Source: Gilvibacter sp. (GTDB lineage: Bacteria > Bacteroidota > Bacteroidia > Flavobacteriales > Flavobacteriaceae). From it: DNA of 55,538 bases. The stretch spans positions 1 to 55,538 of the forward strand of contig NZ_JABSPU010000013.1 in assembly GCF_013214815.1 (NCBI RefSeq). Direction: 5' to 3'. Of this stretch, positions 9,108 through 17,169 are shown piece by piece. Every line of letters starts with the position of its first letter. Within the stretch, counting starts at the first letter, position 1. The translations under genes and the position numbers were made by a program. The notes beneath the pieces were generated by a model, which saw nothing but the letters and a program-made list of their open reading frames with translations, made no database searches and was not told the origin of the DNA.

Positions 9108-9139
9108 CAAAATTAGTTCAAAAATGATCCGTATCCCAA
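9108..9139 (-). promoter_or_regulatory. Candidate promoter of the M28 peptidase gene
   Basis: On the minus strand TTG (9137-9139), a 21-nt spacer and TAATTTTG (9108-9115) fit the TTG / TAnnTTTG layout; the -7 box is exact. The -33 element lies inside the first codons of the divergent gene at 9124, and the leader to the ATG at 9092 would be very short. Confidence 0.3.
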
Positions 9140-10257
9140 TCTTTGCTTTACTATTATTACTGATTGGTTGTAAGCAAAATACAAGCGAAACCCCTGCTGA
9201 GAATCTCAGTGACGCTACTCCAAAAACTGAGGAGCGCCCAAACATGATGGAAATGAGTTCTGATACCCTCATTTACCCAGAAGAGAAATACTTTAAAAGC
9301 ATCAAACAGGTGACCTTTGGTGGAAACAATGCCGAAGCTTACTGGAGTTTTGACGACAAGCAAATGGTGTTTCAAGCAGATTTCGGCAAATGGGGTGTGG
9401 AATGCGACCAAATGTTCTTATTGAATGTAGGGGAAGATTTGATGGACAAACAACCACCAATGGTTTCTACAGGAAATGGACGTACCACCTGTTCGTATTT
9501 CTTACCCGACAACGAACACATCATTTATGCTTCTACGCATTTAGTGGATGAAAATTGCCCGGAAGTTCCATTGCGAGAGAATGGAAAATACGTTTGGCCC
9601 GTTTACGATTCCTTTGACATTTTTGTGGCCGATTTAGAAGGAAACATCACGGCACAGCTTACCAACGAGCCTGGTTATGATGCAGAACCAACGGTATCAC
9701 CTCAGGGAGATCGTATAGTATTCACTTCAACGCGTTCTGGAGACCTGGAGCTTTACACCATGAATTTAGACGGAAGCGATGTAGTGCAGATCACCGACGA
9801 ACTCGGTTATGACGGAGGCGCCATCTTCTCTCCTGACGGAACCAAACTTAATTTCAGATCCAGCCGACCAAAAACAGAGGCGGAGATCAAAGAATACAAG
9901 GACTTATTAGCTCGCGGATTGGTGCAACCTACCGAGATGGAGCTTTACATTTGTAATGCAGACGGTTCTGATCTGCGTCAGTTGACCAACTTAGGAAATG
10001 CCAACTGGAGTCCGTTCTTCCACCCTTCTGGGGAAAAGATCATCTTTTCCAGTAATCATGAAAACGCCGGTGGATTTCCTTTCAATTTATACATGATTGA
10101 TCTGGACGGACGCAACTTAGAGCGCATCACACACGGAAAGACTTTTGACGCCTTCCCAGTTTTCTCTAACGACGGACGCTACTTGGCTTTCTCGTCTAAC
10201 AGAAACAATGGCGGAACACGAGACACCAACTTGTTCATTGCTGAGTGGAAAGACTAA
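9124..10257 (+). CDS. TolB-like beta-propeller lipoprotein (WD40/PD40 repeats)
   Basis: 378 residues from the ATG at 9124, chosen because it gives the lipoprotein signal M-I-R-I-P-I-F-A-L-L-L-L-L-I-G-C; the open frame back to 9016 overlaps the peptidase gene. Repeats with the PD40 pattern P-x-x-S-P-x-G-x-x-I-x-F-x-S-x-R recur (E-P-T-V-S-P-Q-G-D-R-I-V-F and G-A-I-F-S-P-D-G-T-K-L-N-F). Such propellers bind proteins or glycans; there is no catalytic signature, and the neighbouring Tol genes expected for true TolB are absent. It ends 3 nt before the next start. Confidence 0.8.
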   Translation: MIRIPIFALLLLLIGCKQNTSETPAENLSDATPKTEERPNMMEMSSDTLIYPEEKYFKSIKQVTFGGNNAEAYWSFDDKQMVFQADFGKWGVECDQMFLLNVGEDLMDKQPPMVSTGNGRTTCSYFLPDNEHIIYASTHLVDENCPEVPLRENGKYVWPVYDSFDIFVADLEGNITAQLTNEPGYDAEPTVSPQGDRIVFTSTRSGDLELYTMNLDGSDVVQITDELGYDGGAIFSPDGTKLNFRSSRPKTEAEIKEYKDLLARGLVQPTEMELYICNADGSDLRQLTNLGNANWSPFFHPSGEKIIFSSNHENAGGFPFNLYMIDLDGRNLERITHGKTFDAFPVFSNDGRYLAFSSNRNNGGTRDTNLFIAEWKD

Positions 10258-10260
10258 TTC

Positions 10261-11703
10261 TTGAACGCGCTTAAAACATATCTACAAGGGTCGCCTGCAG
10301 CCGTGCTGGCGATCCTTTTTAGTTTAGTAGCCTATTATTTCATGGGCTATGAATTAGACCGCTCCGACTTTGGCCAATTGATGGGGGGCGTAGTCATTTT
10401 ATTTGCAGCCGCAGGGCTTTTGATCTATAATCCCAAGCTTAAGTTTTGGCATTTGGTTTTGATCGGTTTGGCCTTTAGGTTGATTCTGATTGTGGTCACG
10501 CCTAATTTATCACAGGACTTTTACCGCTTTATTTGGGACGGAAGAATCATATTGGCTGGTCTCAATCCTTACGATTTTACTGTTTTTGAAATTCTAACGG
10601 AGCAATACATCAGTAGCTTTCAAGACCCTGTAAGCATCCCAGATGCGCAAACGCTATTTAACGGAATGGGAGATCTCAATGCGAGCCATTACAGCAACTA
10701 TCCGCCTCTAAACCAAGGATTCTTTGTGCTGGCAGCGTGGTTAGGAGGAAACTCTATCTTGGGTACAGCAGTAGCCATGCGGGTCTTGCTTATTCTTGCA
10801 GACTTGGGGATTCTCTGGATCGGCAAAAAGGCTTTGGAATACCTCAAAATGGACAGCAAGCGCATCTTTTGGTATTTTTTAAATCCCTACATCATCATTG
10901 AACTCACTGGCAACCTTCATTTTGAAGGCAGCATGTTGTTCTTTCTATTAGCTGGGATCTATCTGCTACTGCGCAAACACTATGTTTTGGCAGGTTGTAT
11001 GATTGGCTTTTCTATTTCTGTTAAGCTGATTCCGCTGATGCTGTTGCCGCTGTTCTTCCGCTATTTCATTCCCAAAAAGACTTTTCAAGGTGGTTTTAAA
11101 AATCTCTTTGAGTTCTACGGCTTTGCTTTGATCGTTGCAGCCGGGAGCTTTTTGGCCTTTTTGTCAATGGACTTCTTGGATAACTTTTCCAAGTCCATTG
11201 GTCTTTGGTTCCAAACCTTTGAATTCAATGCGAGTGTGTATTATATCATTCGATGGATAGGCTATCAAACTGTAGGTTGGAATATTATTGCCGATGTGGG
11301 CAAGATCCTACCGTTGATCATTATTGGCGTGTTGTGTTTGCTCGGCTTGTTTAGAAAGATCAGCAGTCCAAAAGACCTGTTTAGCGGTCTTCTGTTGGCG
11401 ATTAGCTTTTACTTCTTGCTCTCTACTACCGTGCATCCTTGGTATGTGGCTACTCCACTGTTACTCTCCATCTTTACGCGCTACCGATTTGCCTTGGTTT
11501 GGTCCTTGATGATCTTCTTATCCTACAGCGCATACGGCCATCTAGGCTTTGATGAAAAGCTGTCTATGGTCGCGATAGAATACCTGGTAGTACTCGCGGT
11601 ATTTATCTGGGATTTAAAGCGGATTGGGTTTAGAGCATCTTCAAGTACGCCACTTCCTGCTCGGTCAAATGACGCCAACGGCCTCGAGGTAGATCCTTCT
11701 TAG
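10261..11703 (+). CDS. Polytopic GT-C type glycosyltransferase (mannosyltransferase-like)
   Basis: 480 residues with about 10-12 membrane helices. The first periplasmic loop carries N-L-S-Q-D-F-Y-R-F-I-W-D-G (about residues 80-92), where the Asp is in the position of the catalytic acid of GT-C enzymes using lipid-phosphate sugar donors. It starts with TTG at 10261, 3 nt after the upstream stop; the first in-frame ATG (10342) would remove the first helix. A lipid-linked donor could come from the DPM1-like gene at 5684 (inference). The 3' end overlaps the convergent pseudouridine-synthase-like gene by 74 bp, so the last about 25 residues are encoded on both strands. Confidence 0.75.
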   Translation: MNALKTYLQGSPAAVLAILFSLVAYYFMGYELDRSDFGQLMGGVVILFAAAGLLIYNPKLKFWHLVLIGLAFRLILIVVTPNLSQDFYRFIWDGRIILAGLNPYDFTVFEILTEQYISSFQDPVSIPDAQTLFNGMGDLNASHYSNYPPLNQGFFVLAAWLGGNSILGTAVAMRVLLILADLGILWIGKKALEYLKMDSKRIFWYFLNPYIIIELTGNLHFEGSMLFFLLAGIYLLLRKHYVLAGCMIGFSISVKLIPLMLLPLFFRYFIPKKTFQGGFKNLFEFYGFALIVAAGSFLAFLSMDFLDNFSKSIGLWFQTFEFNASVYYIIRWIGYQTVGWNIIADVGKILPLIIIGVLCLLGLFRKISSPKDLFSGLLLAISFYFLLSTTVHPWYVATPLLLSIFTRYRFALVWSLMIFLSYSAYGHLGFDEKLSMVAIEYLVVLAVFIWDLKRIGFRASSSTPLPARSNDANGLEVDPS

Positions 11704-12424
11704 TTAAACTCCCAATGGTCACACAATCCATACGCACCACTTGATATCCGAAGTGCTCAAAAATGGTACGCACAATGCTGGTTCCGGTATGTTTGATCTT
11801 TAAACCAACCTCTTTCTTTGGTGCTTTATCCACATAAGAGATGTCTTCTACCATCACCTCTTTGTTGTCGATCTTAAAACCTTCTTTGATCTTACGCAGA
11901 TCTTCTGCTTTTAAGTTCTTGTCCAACTCAATATGAAACAAGCGTCCTGGTGCTTTAGGTGAATTGGTGAATTTAGTATTGATGCTCGCGTCGTTAGTAA
12001 AGAGTAACAAACCTGTTGCATTACGTCCTAAACGTCCAATGGGCTTGATGTTAGCCTTAGTGCTATTCCCGACCAAATCCATAACAGTATTACCCTTTTC
12101 TTCACTAGTGGTAGTCGCAAAGCCTTTAGGTTTGTTCAACAAGACATAGGCATTGGGTTCTGGTTGAATACGCGCACCGTCAAAACGCACTTCGTCTCCC
12201 GGTTGTACGCGGAATCCCATTTGATCAATTACTTTTCCATTGACCATGACCTGACCCGTGGCAATATACATATCGGCCTCACGGCGGGAACAAACTCCGC
12301 TGTTAGCGATATACTTATTCAAACGAATCCCCGATTGCTCTTTGGACTCCGCTTTTTTAGCTGGTGACTTTTTAAAGTTACCGCCTTTGTTTTTGGGATT
12401 GCCTTTTCTACCTCCGCGCTGCAT
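11630..12424 (-). CDS. RsuA/RluB-type pseudouridine synthase homologue lacking the catalytic Asp
   Basis: 264 residues. A basic Gly/Lys-rich tail (1-30) is followed by an S4 RNA-binding domain (I-R-L-N-K-Y-I-A-N-S-G-V-C-S-R-R-E-A-D) and a pseudouridine synthase fold (L-L-N-K-P-K-G and G-L-L-L-F-T-N-D). The family motif G-R-L-D-x-x-T-x-G-L-L reads G-R-L-G-R-N-A-T-G-L-L here: the catalytic Asp is Gly133 (codon GGA at 12026-12028) and the usual Thr is Ala. The rest of the fold looks intact, so it may bind rRNA without isomerising uridine, or use another residue. It is 48 bp downstream of the nitrilase gene. Confidence 0.85.
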   Translation of the reverse strand: MQRGGRKGNPKNKGGNFKKSPAKKAESKEQSGIRLNKYIANSGVCSRREADMYIATGQVMVNGKVIDQMGFRVQPGDEVRFDGARIQPEPNAYVLLNKPKGFATTTSEEKGNTVMDLVGNSTKANIKPIGRLGRNATGLLLFTNDASINTKFTNSPKAPGRLFHIELDKNLKAEDLRKIKEGFKIDNKEVMVEDISYVDKAPKKEVGLKIKHTGTSIVRTIFEHFGYQVVRMDCVTIGSLTKKDLPRGRWRHLTEQEVAYLKML

Positions 12425-12472
12425 GTCTTAAATTTTGCCGCAAAGATAGTATAAAGGGCAATGCAAAAATTT

Positions 12473-13429
12473 TTAATCGTTAAAACTTGCTGTAGACTGT
12501 CTGGCTCTATTGACTTGAAGCTGAGTCACGTCAGGACGCGAATAATGACCAACTGGATCAAAATTCTGTCGCTCTTGCAAAACCCGCTCATAGTCAAGTT
12601 CTGCGTAAATATTACCCTCTTCATGCAAAACGGGAGGAATGATCCACTCGCCATCGGGACCGGCAATAGCGCTTCCGCCATTGGCCATAACATCCGGGGC
12701 ATTTTTAAGCAACTCTTCTAAATAAGGGGTATCCTTTGGAAAATCCGAAGGGCGCATCAAAGCAGAAACTGAGATCACAAAACTGCGGCCTTCACGCGCC
12801 ATGAATCTAGTGATGTCTTTGGTGTTGTGATCACTTCCCGGCCACACGGCTATATGCAGGTCTTCTCCTTGCGCATAGAGAGACGCACGCGGCAGAGGCA
12901 TCCAATTCTCCCAGCAATTCAAGCCTCCGGCCGTGAAACGCTTTAAAGGATGTACTCGCAAACCATGGCCATCTCCTGGTGACCAAGTGAGTCGCTCATC
13001 GTAGGTAGGTTGTAATTTTCTATGTACCGATTGGATTTTTCCTTGTTGATCAATGTAGACCAGTGAAGCATAAATACTCTTCCCTCCTCGATCTAATGGA
13101 CGCTCAATGATTCCTAGATAAACGGCTATTTGATGTTTGGCAGCTAAAGCGCATACAGCATCGAGTTCTCCTTTTTCAATACAAATTGCATTATTCACAT
13201 AATGGGCATGCAGGGTTTTGTTGATGTCTAAATTCCAGCCAGCACCATGAGTCAAGGCCAACCAAAAAGGGTAACCAGGAACCACGCCTTCTCCAAACAC
13301 GATCAGCTCTGTGCCTTCCTTAGCGGCCTGATTCATATGGTCCATGACCTTATCTAGGGTTGCTGATTTATTCAACCAAACCGGCGCAATCTGCGCCATG
13401 GCTACTTTTAGGGTGTTTGAATTGCTCAT
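12473..13429 (-). CDS. Carbon-nitrogen hydrolase, nitrilase type
   Basis: 318 residues. The catalytic triad of the nitrilase superfamily is visible: Glu in V-F-G-E-G-V-V-P-G-Y-P (about 47), Lys in H-R-K-L-Q-P-T-Y-D-E-R (about 134) and Cys in G-L-N-C-W-E-N-W-M-P-L (about 170). The C-W-E-N block and the length are typical of true nitrilases (R-CN to carboxylate) rather than amidases; the substrate is unknown. Its start codon shares one base with the stop of the UbiA gene (TAATG), so it is part of the mevalonate/prenyltransferase operon, although a functional link is not obvious. Confidence 0.88.
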   Translation of the reverse strand: MSNSNTLKVAMAQIAPVWLNKSATLDKVMDHMNQAAKEGTELIVFGEGVVPGYPFWLALTHGAGWNLDINKTLHAHYVNNAICIEKGELDAVCALAAKHQIAVYLGIIERPLDRGGKSIYASLVYIDQQGKIQSVHRKLQPTYDERLTWSPGDGHGLRVHPLKRFTAGGLNCWENWMPLPRASLYAQGEDLHIAVWPGSDHNTKDITRFMAREGRSFVISVSALMRPSDFPKDTPYLEELLKNAPDVMANGGSAIAGPDGEWIIPPVLHEEGNIYAELDYERVLQERQNFDPVGHYSRPDVTQLQVNRARQSTASFND

Positions 13430-14334
13430 TATAAAAATCGTTTCAGAATCAGATCGACATTGATCAGTACTATACTAAAGACGCCCAGGACTATGATTCC
13501 TTTCAAAAGGCCGTGTAAAATTAAGTAATGTAATTTTTGCTTGGAGCGCCAAAGGACAATCAAAAATAAGATCAAAGCCAGTGCGCTTGCGTAAAAGTAA
13601 TAGTCCATATAACCCACCTCAAAATACCTCAACAGTAAGGCAATGGGTATTAGCGTAGTCAAACAAAGAGCTGAGATCAGGCCTTTTGCAACACGCTCTC
13701 CATAAACCACAGGGACTGTTTTATAGTTCAAGGTGAGGTCTCCAGTTAAGTTTTCAAGGTCTTTGACAACCTCCCGCATCCACAGTAATAAAAACAAAAA
13801 GGTCGCGTGCACAAAGATCACCGTATCAAAATTGCTGTAATAGATAAACACGGCAAAGAATGGAGTCACAGAAAGCATAGCGGCAATGATATTGCCCAGT
13901 CCTGTAATTCTCTTAAACTTATGCGAGTACAGCCAAATCCCAAAAATATAGGCCGAAAAGAAGATCACCGCTCTAAAGGACACATAACTGGCAAAGATCA
14001 CCGAGAAGAAGTTCAGCACAAAGTACACGCCGAGTTTGGTACGCTGACTTACCAGACGATCCAGCATAGACTTTCGCGGTCGGTTGATCAGATCCTTTTC
14101 ACTGTCGTAAAAATTATTGATAATATATCCAGACGCTATCGCTACCGATGAGGCCAAGACCAACATTAGCAAATTGGGATCAAAAACCACCTCCTTTAAA
14201 GGTAATTGAGGGGCCAAAATGTAAATGGAAGTCAAGTATTGAGCGAGGATTAATACGAGAACATTATAGCCGCGTACCACAGAAAACAAACTCAGTGCCT
14301 TGGTAATAAGCAGTTTGTTTTTGCGAGACAACAT
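13429..14334 (-). CDS. UbiA-family prenyltransferase (possible geranylgeranylglycerol-phosphate type)
   Basis: 301 residues with about 8 membrane helices. The first Asp-rich motif N-N-F-Y-D-S-E-K-D-L-I-N (about 72-83) is the Mg-prenyl-diphosphate site; the second lies in V-V-K-D-L-E-N-L-T-G-D. Homologues in Bacteroidota are often labelled geranylgeranylglycerol-phosphate geranylgeranyltransferase; other UbiA substrates cannot be excluded. Its place between mevalonate-pathway genes and the nitrilase supports an isoprenoid acceptor-prenylation role. 36 bp downstream of the mevalonate kinase gene. Confidence 0.82.
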   Translation of the reverse strand: MLSRKNKLLITKALSLFSVVRGYNVLVLILAQYLTSIYILAPQLPLKEVVFDPNLLMLVLASSVAIASGYIINNFYDSEKDLINRPRKSMLDRLVSQRTKLGVYFVLNFFSVIFASYVSFRAVIFFSAYIFGIWLYSHKFKRITGLGNIIAAMLSVTPFFAVFIYYSNFDTVIFVHATFLFLLLWMREVVKDLENLTGDLTLNYKTVPVVYGERVAKGLISALCLTTLIPIALLLRYFEVGYMDYYFYASALALILFLIVLWRSKQKLHYLILHGLLKGIIVLGVFSIVLINVDLILKRFL

Positions 14335-14370
14335 CCTGTTGTGAACTATTGAAAGTTGGGGGTATTTCTT

Positions 14371-15309
14371 TTAAAAGGTATAGACTACCTCTAGCTTATG
14401 GCCTTGCAAAGCTTTGCGTGCCTTATCCATGTCTTGAGTGAACCCTAACATATAGCCTCCACCTCCAGAACCACAAAGTTTGAGGTAATAAGCATTGGTT
14501 TCAATTCCTTTCTTCCAAAGGGTATGAAACTCCTTAGGGATCATCGGCTTGAAGTTATCCAAAACAACTTTTGAAAGGTCTTTTACATTTCTGAATAAAG
14601 AACTCACATCACCTTTTAAGAAGTCTTCAACACAGGCATCAGTATGCTTGACAAACTGATCCTTAAGCATTTTTCTAAAGCCTTCTTGCTTCATGTTTTC
14701 CATAAAGATCTGCACCATAGGAGCAGTTTCTCCGGTGGTTCCGCTGTCTAATAAGAAAACGGCTCCTTGACCTTGCTGGTCTTGAGAAGGGATGCCCGCA
14801 GGCTCAATGCTGTCTTTGGAATTGATTAAAATAGGCAGGCTCAAATAGCTGTTCAATGGATCCAAACCAGATGATTTGCCGTGGAAAAAGGATTCCATAG
14901 CACCAAAGATCTGCTTGAGTTGTAAAAGCTTCTCTCTGGTTAGGTTTTCCAATACAGTGATCTTCTCACTGGCGTATTTATCATAGACCGCAGCTACTAA
15001 TGCACCGCTACTTCCAACTCCGTATCCCTCTGGGATGCTTGAATCAAAATACAAGCCGTTGGCAACGTCTGCTTCTAAAGCTTCTATATCAAATTGAACC
15101 AATTCCGGCTGCTGTTGCTGCAAGTCTTTGAGATGTGCTGCAAAGCGCTCTAAGCTTTGATTGGATCTACGTGTAGCCACAGTTTTGTGCGCGTCAATCT
15201 TTAAAGCTCCGTTATAAAAGTTATACGGAATAGATAGTCCTTTCGAATCCTTGATGATGCCATATTCACCAAAGAGCAAGATTTTAGAATAAAAGAGCGG
15301 TCCTCTCAT
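14371..15309 (-). CDS. Mevalonate kinase (GHMP kinase)
   Basis: 312 residues. Opens with S-K-I-L-L-F-G-E-Y-G, the GHMP motif 1; motif 2 is P-E-G-Y-G-V-G-S-S-G-A-L (about 98-109, phosphate loop); motif 3 is L-C-G-S-G-G-G-G-Y-M-L-G near residue 287. Position next to diphosphomevalonate decarboxylase and UbiA points to mevalonate as substrate, though GHMP substrate cannot be read from motifs alone. The cell would make isopentenyl diphosphate by the mevalonate route. No phosphomevalonate kinase is present in this window. Confidence 0.85.
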   Translation of the reverse strand: MRGPLFYSKILLFGEYGIIKDSKGLSIPYNFYNGALKIDAHKTVATRRSNQSLERFAAHLKDLQQQQPELVQFDIEALEADVANGLYFDSSIPEGYGVGSSGALVAAVYDKYASEKITVLENLTREKLLQLKQIFGAMESFFHGKSSGLDPLNSYLSLPILINSKDSIEPAGIPSQDQQGQGAVFLLDSGTTGETAPMVQIFMENMKQEGFRKMLKDQFVKHTDACVEDFLKGDVSSLFRNVKDLSKVVLDNFKPMIPKEFHTLWKKGIETNAYYLKLCGSGGGGYMLGFTQDMDKARKALQGHKLEVVYTF

Positions 15310-15362
15310 GATATAGTATTGGGCGAAGATTAGCTCAAAACGTTACAACTAACCTCTTATTA

Positions 15363-15370
15363 CAAAAATA
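15363..15370 (-). promoter_or_regulatory. Candidate -7 box for mevalonate kinase operon
   Basis: TATTTTTG on the minus strand, an exact TAnnTTTG match, 53 nt before the ATG at 15309 within the 114-bp gap. The expected TTG about 18-20 nt upstream is only TTA, so this is a moderate prediction. It would allow the kinase, UbiA and nitrilase genes to be expressed apart from mvaD. Confidence 0.4.
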
Positions 15371-15423
15371 CAATATGATTTTGACATTAACAGTAAAATA
15401 CTGACAATTTAAATCGCTGAGGA

Positions 15424-16509
15424 CTATAGTCTTACCGCGCCTTGACCTACTTGATCGTGGATATATGCACCTTCTTTACAATGGGCTTTAAGCTCATTTT
15501 CAATCAAATCTTGAACCTGCTGTTTGTGCTGAGCTGGATACAAAAGATGCACATTAGCACCTGCATCTAGCGTAAAGCAAGCAGGAATACCAGTCTCTTT
15601 CCTAAAGCTCCAGATCCTATTGATTATGGCCAGAGTGGCCGGTTTCATCAGAATGAAATAAGGCGAAGACGTCAACATCATTGCATGAAGACTCAATGCT
15701 TCAGATTCCACCAAAGCAATAAAGGCGTCAAGATCTCCTGAAGCTAAAATTGGCTTAATCGTTTGCATATTGGTATTTGCTTGATCAAATCGTTGTTCGG
15801 CAAATGGGTGGCCGTGCATCAAACCGTGACCTACGGTACTACTCACTACTTTCTCACCAGTATCTACCAAAAGGACCGTGTCACAGAAATCGTGAAAGAC
15901 TTCGTGCACAGCTTCAGGGTAAGGAATCGCGAAGAGATCGCTAGAACCTGCAATTTCTTGATGTTCACCCCAGACTGCCAAACCGCCGTCTATACTTCGC
16001 GCGGCACTTCCGGAACCCAATCGAGCTAAAAAGGAAGCCTTCTTTTTAAAATCTTCCTCGGAAGGACCATTTCCACTGAGTTGAGCTTCCAAGTCTAATA
16101 AACATAATGCGAGAGCGCTCATTCCGCTGGCAGAAGAGGCTATTCCACTACTATGAGGAAAACTGTTACTGGTGTGCACGGTGAAGCTGTAATCCTCCAA
16201 AAAAGGAAGATAGGGCATAGCTATGGTGAAGAACTTTTCAATTTTAGGAACAAAATCTGCTTGCGCTTTACCATCTAAGAGGACCGTGATGTCAAAGCCC
16301 TTCCCTTGTTTAGATTGAAATTCCAAACGCGTAGACGTAGCGCAATGGTCCAAGGTAAAACTGATTGAAGTATTCTTAGGCAATTGTTGTCCGTATTTAC
16401 CCCAATACTTGATCAAGGCGATGTTACTCGGAGATTTCCAGGCCACAGAACCTGATTCAACAAAATTGGTATAGGGTTTTGGAACGAATTCCTGATGCAA
16501 TGCTGACAT
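15424..16509 (-). CDS. mvaD: Diphosphomevalonate decarboxylase
   Basis: 361 residues from the ATG at 16509; the frame is open to 16608, but that would run through the TetR operator and adds non-homologous residues. Diagnostic motifs: S-P-S-N-I-A-L-I-K-Y-W-G-K-Y (about 23-36), N-T-S-I-S-F-T-L-D (catalytic region), and the Ser-rich loop S-S-G-I-A-S-S-A-S-G-M-S-A-L. It converts 5-diphosphomevalonate plus ATP to isopentenyl diphosphate, CO2, ADP and phosphate. First gene of the lower mevalonate cluster and divergent from the TetR gene. Confidence 0.92.
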   Translation of the reverse strand: MSALHQEFVPKPYTNFVESGSVAWKSPSNIALIKYWGKYGQQLPKNTSISFTLDHCATSTRLEFQSKQGKGFDITVLLDGKAQADFVPKIEKFFTIAMPYLPFLEDYSFTVHTSNSFPHSSGIASSASGMSALALCLLDLEAQLSGNGPSEEDFKKKASFLARLGSGSAARSIDGGLAVWGEHQEIAGSSDLFAIPYPEAVHEVFHDFCDTVLLVDTGEKVVSSTVGHGLMHGHPFAEQRFDQANTNMQTIKPILASGDLDAFIALVESEALSLHAMMLTSSPYFILMKPATLAIINRIWSFRKETGIPACFTLDAGANVHLLYPAQHKQQVQDLIENELKAHCKEGAYIHDQVGQGAVRL

Positions 16510-16595
16510 GGCACAAAGATACTGATATTGGAAGGAATCGGTGGAGGTTGAAAAAAGGAGAAATTTGATTGAAATTCTTTTTTGTACATTTATAA

Positions 16596-16609
16596 AATGA
16601 ACGTTCATT
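16596..16609. promoter_or_regulatory. Perfect palindromic TetR-type operator
   Basis: AATGAACGTTCATT is a perfect 14-bp palindrome ending 5 nt before the TetR start codon. A promoter-like TACATTTA lies just upstream (16585-16592). This is the type of site TetR/AcrR regulators use for autorepression; mvaD begins 87 bp away on the other side and could also be affected. Confidence 0.65.
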
Positions 16610-16614
16610 CATAA

Positions 16615-17169
16615 ATGAAAAAAGATCGCTTACTTAACACCGCTACTTCACTTGCTGCCCAACAGGGACTGCATGCAACTTCCATGAAGTCCATTGCGAG
16701 GCAAGCCAATATAGCCGTGGGGACCATTTACCAATTCTACACCTCCAAGGATGAGCTTTACGGGAACCTGCTTGATCAGTTCTATCAGAAATTGAACAAT
16801 AGCATGGAAATCTTAGATTTGGAACTGGACTTTATCCCTTTAATGGAGCAAGCATACCAGAGTTTATTTGATGCCTTAAAGGAAGATCCAACCGCCTTTG
16901 AGCTCTTTCTGCAATTACGCACCTTAAACAACTATACTCCCTTTGCCAGAGCACAGCAAGAACAACTGGAGCAGCATTTGGCCAAAATTGCGGAAGTAGG
17001 AAAGTCGGCGGTGCTGATCAAGAACTTTTCAAATAAAACAGCAGGTAAATTATTCTTTGAACAAATTTGCACGCATGCCAAGTTGGCCATAGACCAACCT
17101 CATGAACAGGCCTGGAACACACCACAACTCTTTACTAAGGCTGCAATATCGAGTTTGCTTAAAGACTAG
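16615..17169 (+). CDS. TetR/AcrR-family transcriptional regulator
   Basis: 184 residues. The N-terminal helix-turn-helix matches the family: L-L-N-T-A-T-S-L-A-A-Q-Q-G, then T-S-M-K-S-I-A-R-Q-A-N-I-A-V-G-T-I-Y-Q-F-Y and K-D-E-L (residues 5-51). The C-terminal ligand domain is all-helical and carries no recognisable effector signature. A palindromic operator directly overlaps the probable promoter, so autoregulation is likely. Convergent with the flavoprotein gene, overlapping it by 11 bp. Confidence 0.88.
   Translation: MKKDRLLNTATSLAAQQGLHATSMKSIARQANIAVGTIYQFYTSKDELYGNLLDQFYQKLNNSMEILDLELDFIPLMEQAYQSLFDALKEDPTAFELFLQLRTLNNYTPFARAQQEQLEQHLAKIAEVGKSAVLIKNFSNKTAGKLFFEQICTHAKLAIDQPHEQAWNTPQLFTKAAISSLLKD

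Noticed and set aside
15337-15346. AAAACGTTAC upstream of mevalonate kinase as a LacI site
   Set aside because: Only the core of the palindrome matches and the flanking CG pairs are missing.
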